DNA of 14,461 bases, from contig JAEWEF010000081.1 of the NCBI GenBank assembly GCA_023389595.1, positions 1 through 14,461 of the forward strand. Reading direction: 5' to 3'. Positions within the stretch are counted from its first letter, which is position 1. Each line of letters opens with the position of its first letter. This document shows positions 14,197 through 14,461 of this stretch, piece by piece. The DNA is from Fusobacteriota bacterium. GTDB taxonomy: Bacteria; Fusobacteriota; Fusobacteriia; Fusobacteriales; Fusobacteriaceae. The position numbers were made by a program, and so were the translations under genes. The notes beneath the pieces were generated by a model that saw only the letters and a list, made by a program, of their open reading frames with translations, had not been told where the DNA came from and searched no databases.

Positions 14197-14226
14197 ATTC
14201 TATAACATATTTAAGTATAATGTCAA
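14197..14226 (-). promoter_or_regulatory. Promoter of the acd-etfB-etfA operon
   Basis: On the minus strand a perfect -35 TTGACA (14226-14221), an 18-base spacer, and -10 TAGAAT (14202-14197, five of six). The start near 14190 gives a leader of about 60 bases. The leader contains a 12-base palindrome TTAATATATTAA (14161-14172) of unknown meaning. Confidence 0.65.
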
Positions 14227-14461
14227 TTATTATTTTTATAAATATACTAATTTACAAAAATAAATACTTTTTTACTATATTTTGTAATATTTTAATATAT
14301 TATGATATAAAAATGATCCTTTATTATTTTTTATAGCTGCAAACATGATTTATTTTATAGATTTAATATTTTAATAAAAAATACCTAAGTGATAGACAAC
14401 AATAAATACATCTGCAAGTTTATTAGCAAAAATTAATGCAAATTAAAATAGCATTTAATAA
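14227..14461. other. AT-rich intergenic end of the window
   Basis: I see no gene here on either strand; open frames are short, without ribosome binding sites, and rich in low-complexity codons. Near the right edge AATGC (14435-14439) and GCATT (14451-14455) form a short inverted repeat, possibly part of a hairpin or operator for a neighbour beyond the window. I cannot assign it. Confidence 0.5.

Noticed and set aside
14001..14336. Plus-strand open frame overlapping the acd start and its promoter
   Set aside because: The first part is antisense to acd and the rest is Ile/Leu/Phe-rich translation of AT-rich intergenic DNA; no ribosome binding site.
14433..14458. Short inverted repeat at the right edge as a terminator of a gene beyond the window
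   Set aside because: Only five matched base pairs, no solid T tract, and the neighbour is not visible.

Overview
The window is a strongly AT-rich piece of bacterial chromosome made of ordinary housekeeping and central-metabolism genes. I infer a Fusobacteriota member (Fusobacterium-like). The GroEL sequence resembles fusobacterial GroEL as I remember it. The gene content also fits: butyrate-type acyl-CoA genes, a CcpN-type regulator, a Firmicutes-type class III FBPase, CIRCE-controlled groESL and a YwqK/MORN protein. A low-GC Clostridia relative cannot be excluded without a search. There are no rRNA, tRNA, CRISPR, prophage or insertion-sequence features.

Layout from the left. (1) Minus strand, 18-1989: an SDR oxidoreductase followed by an acetyl-CoA C-acetyltransferase, with a good promoter (TTGACA-N17-TATACT) just after groEL. 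(2) Minus strand, 2066-3979: groES-groEL, driven by TTGACA-N17-TATTAT with a CIRCE element (HrcA operator) just downstream. (3) Divergent from groES: a CsoR-family metal-sensing repressor with a complete Cys-His-Cys ligand set but no copper genes beside it, then a MORN-repeat (YwqK-like) protein and a strong terminator. (4) Plus strand, 5248-10358: ccpN, ppdK and fbp, tightly spaced and ending at a bidirectional terminator. This looks like a self-contained gluconeogenesis operon: a CBS-domain repressor, the enzyme that remakes PEP from pyruvate, and the enzyme that dephosphorylates fructose-1,6-bisphosphate. An inverted repeat overlapping the ccpN -35 box is a candidate CcpN operator. (5) Minus strand, 10395-10928: long-form hibernation promoting factor, convergent with fbp, with two dyads around its promoter. 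(6) Minus strand, 11144-14128: acyl-CoA dehydrogenase, etfB, etfA, the likely crotonyl-CoA-reducing Bcd-Etf complex, with its own promoter and terminator. The last ~330 bases hold that promoter and no convincing gene.

Taken together, thiolase and Bcd-EtfAB are the first and a late step of butyryl-CoA formation, although crotonase and 3-hydroxybutyryl-CoA dehydrogenase are not in the window. The ccpN-ppdK-fbp operon sets the direction of carbon flow between glycolysis and gluconeogenesis. I found no clearly novel multi-gene system. The items most worth checking are the ccpN-ppdK-fbp operon and its operator, the orphan CsoR divergent from groESL, and the dyads at the hpf promoter. Several gene starts were moved from the longest frame to the codon best placed after a ribosome binding site (SDR, groES, csoR, fbp, etfA).
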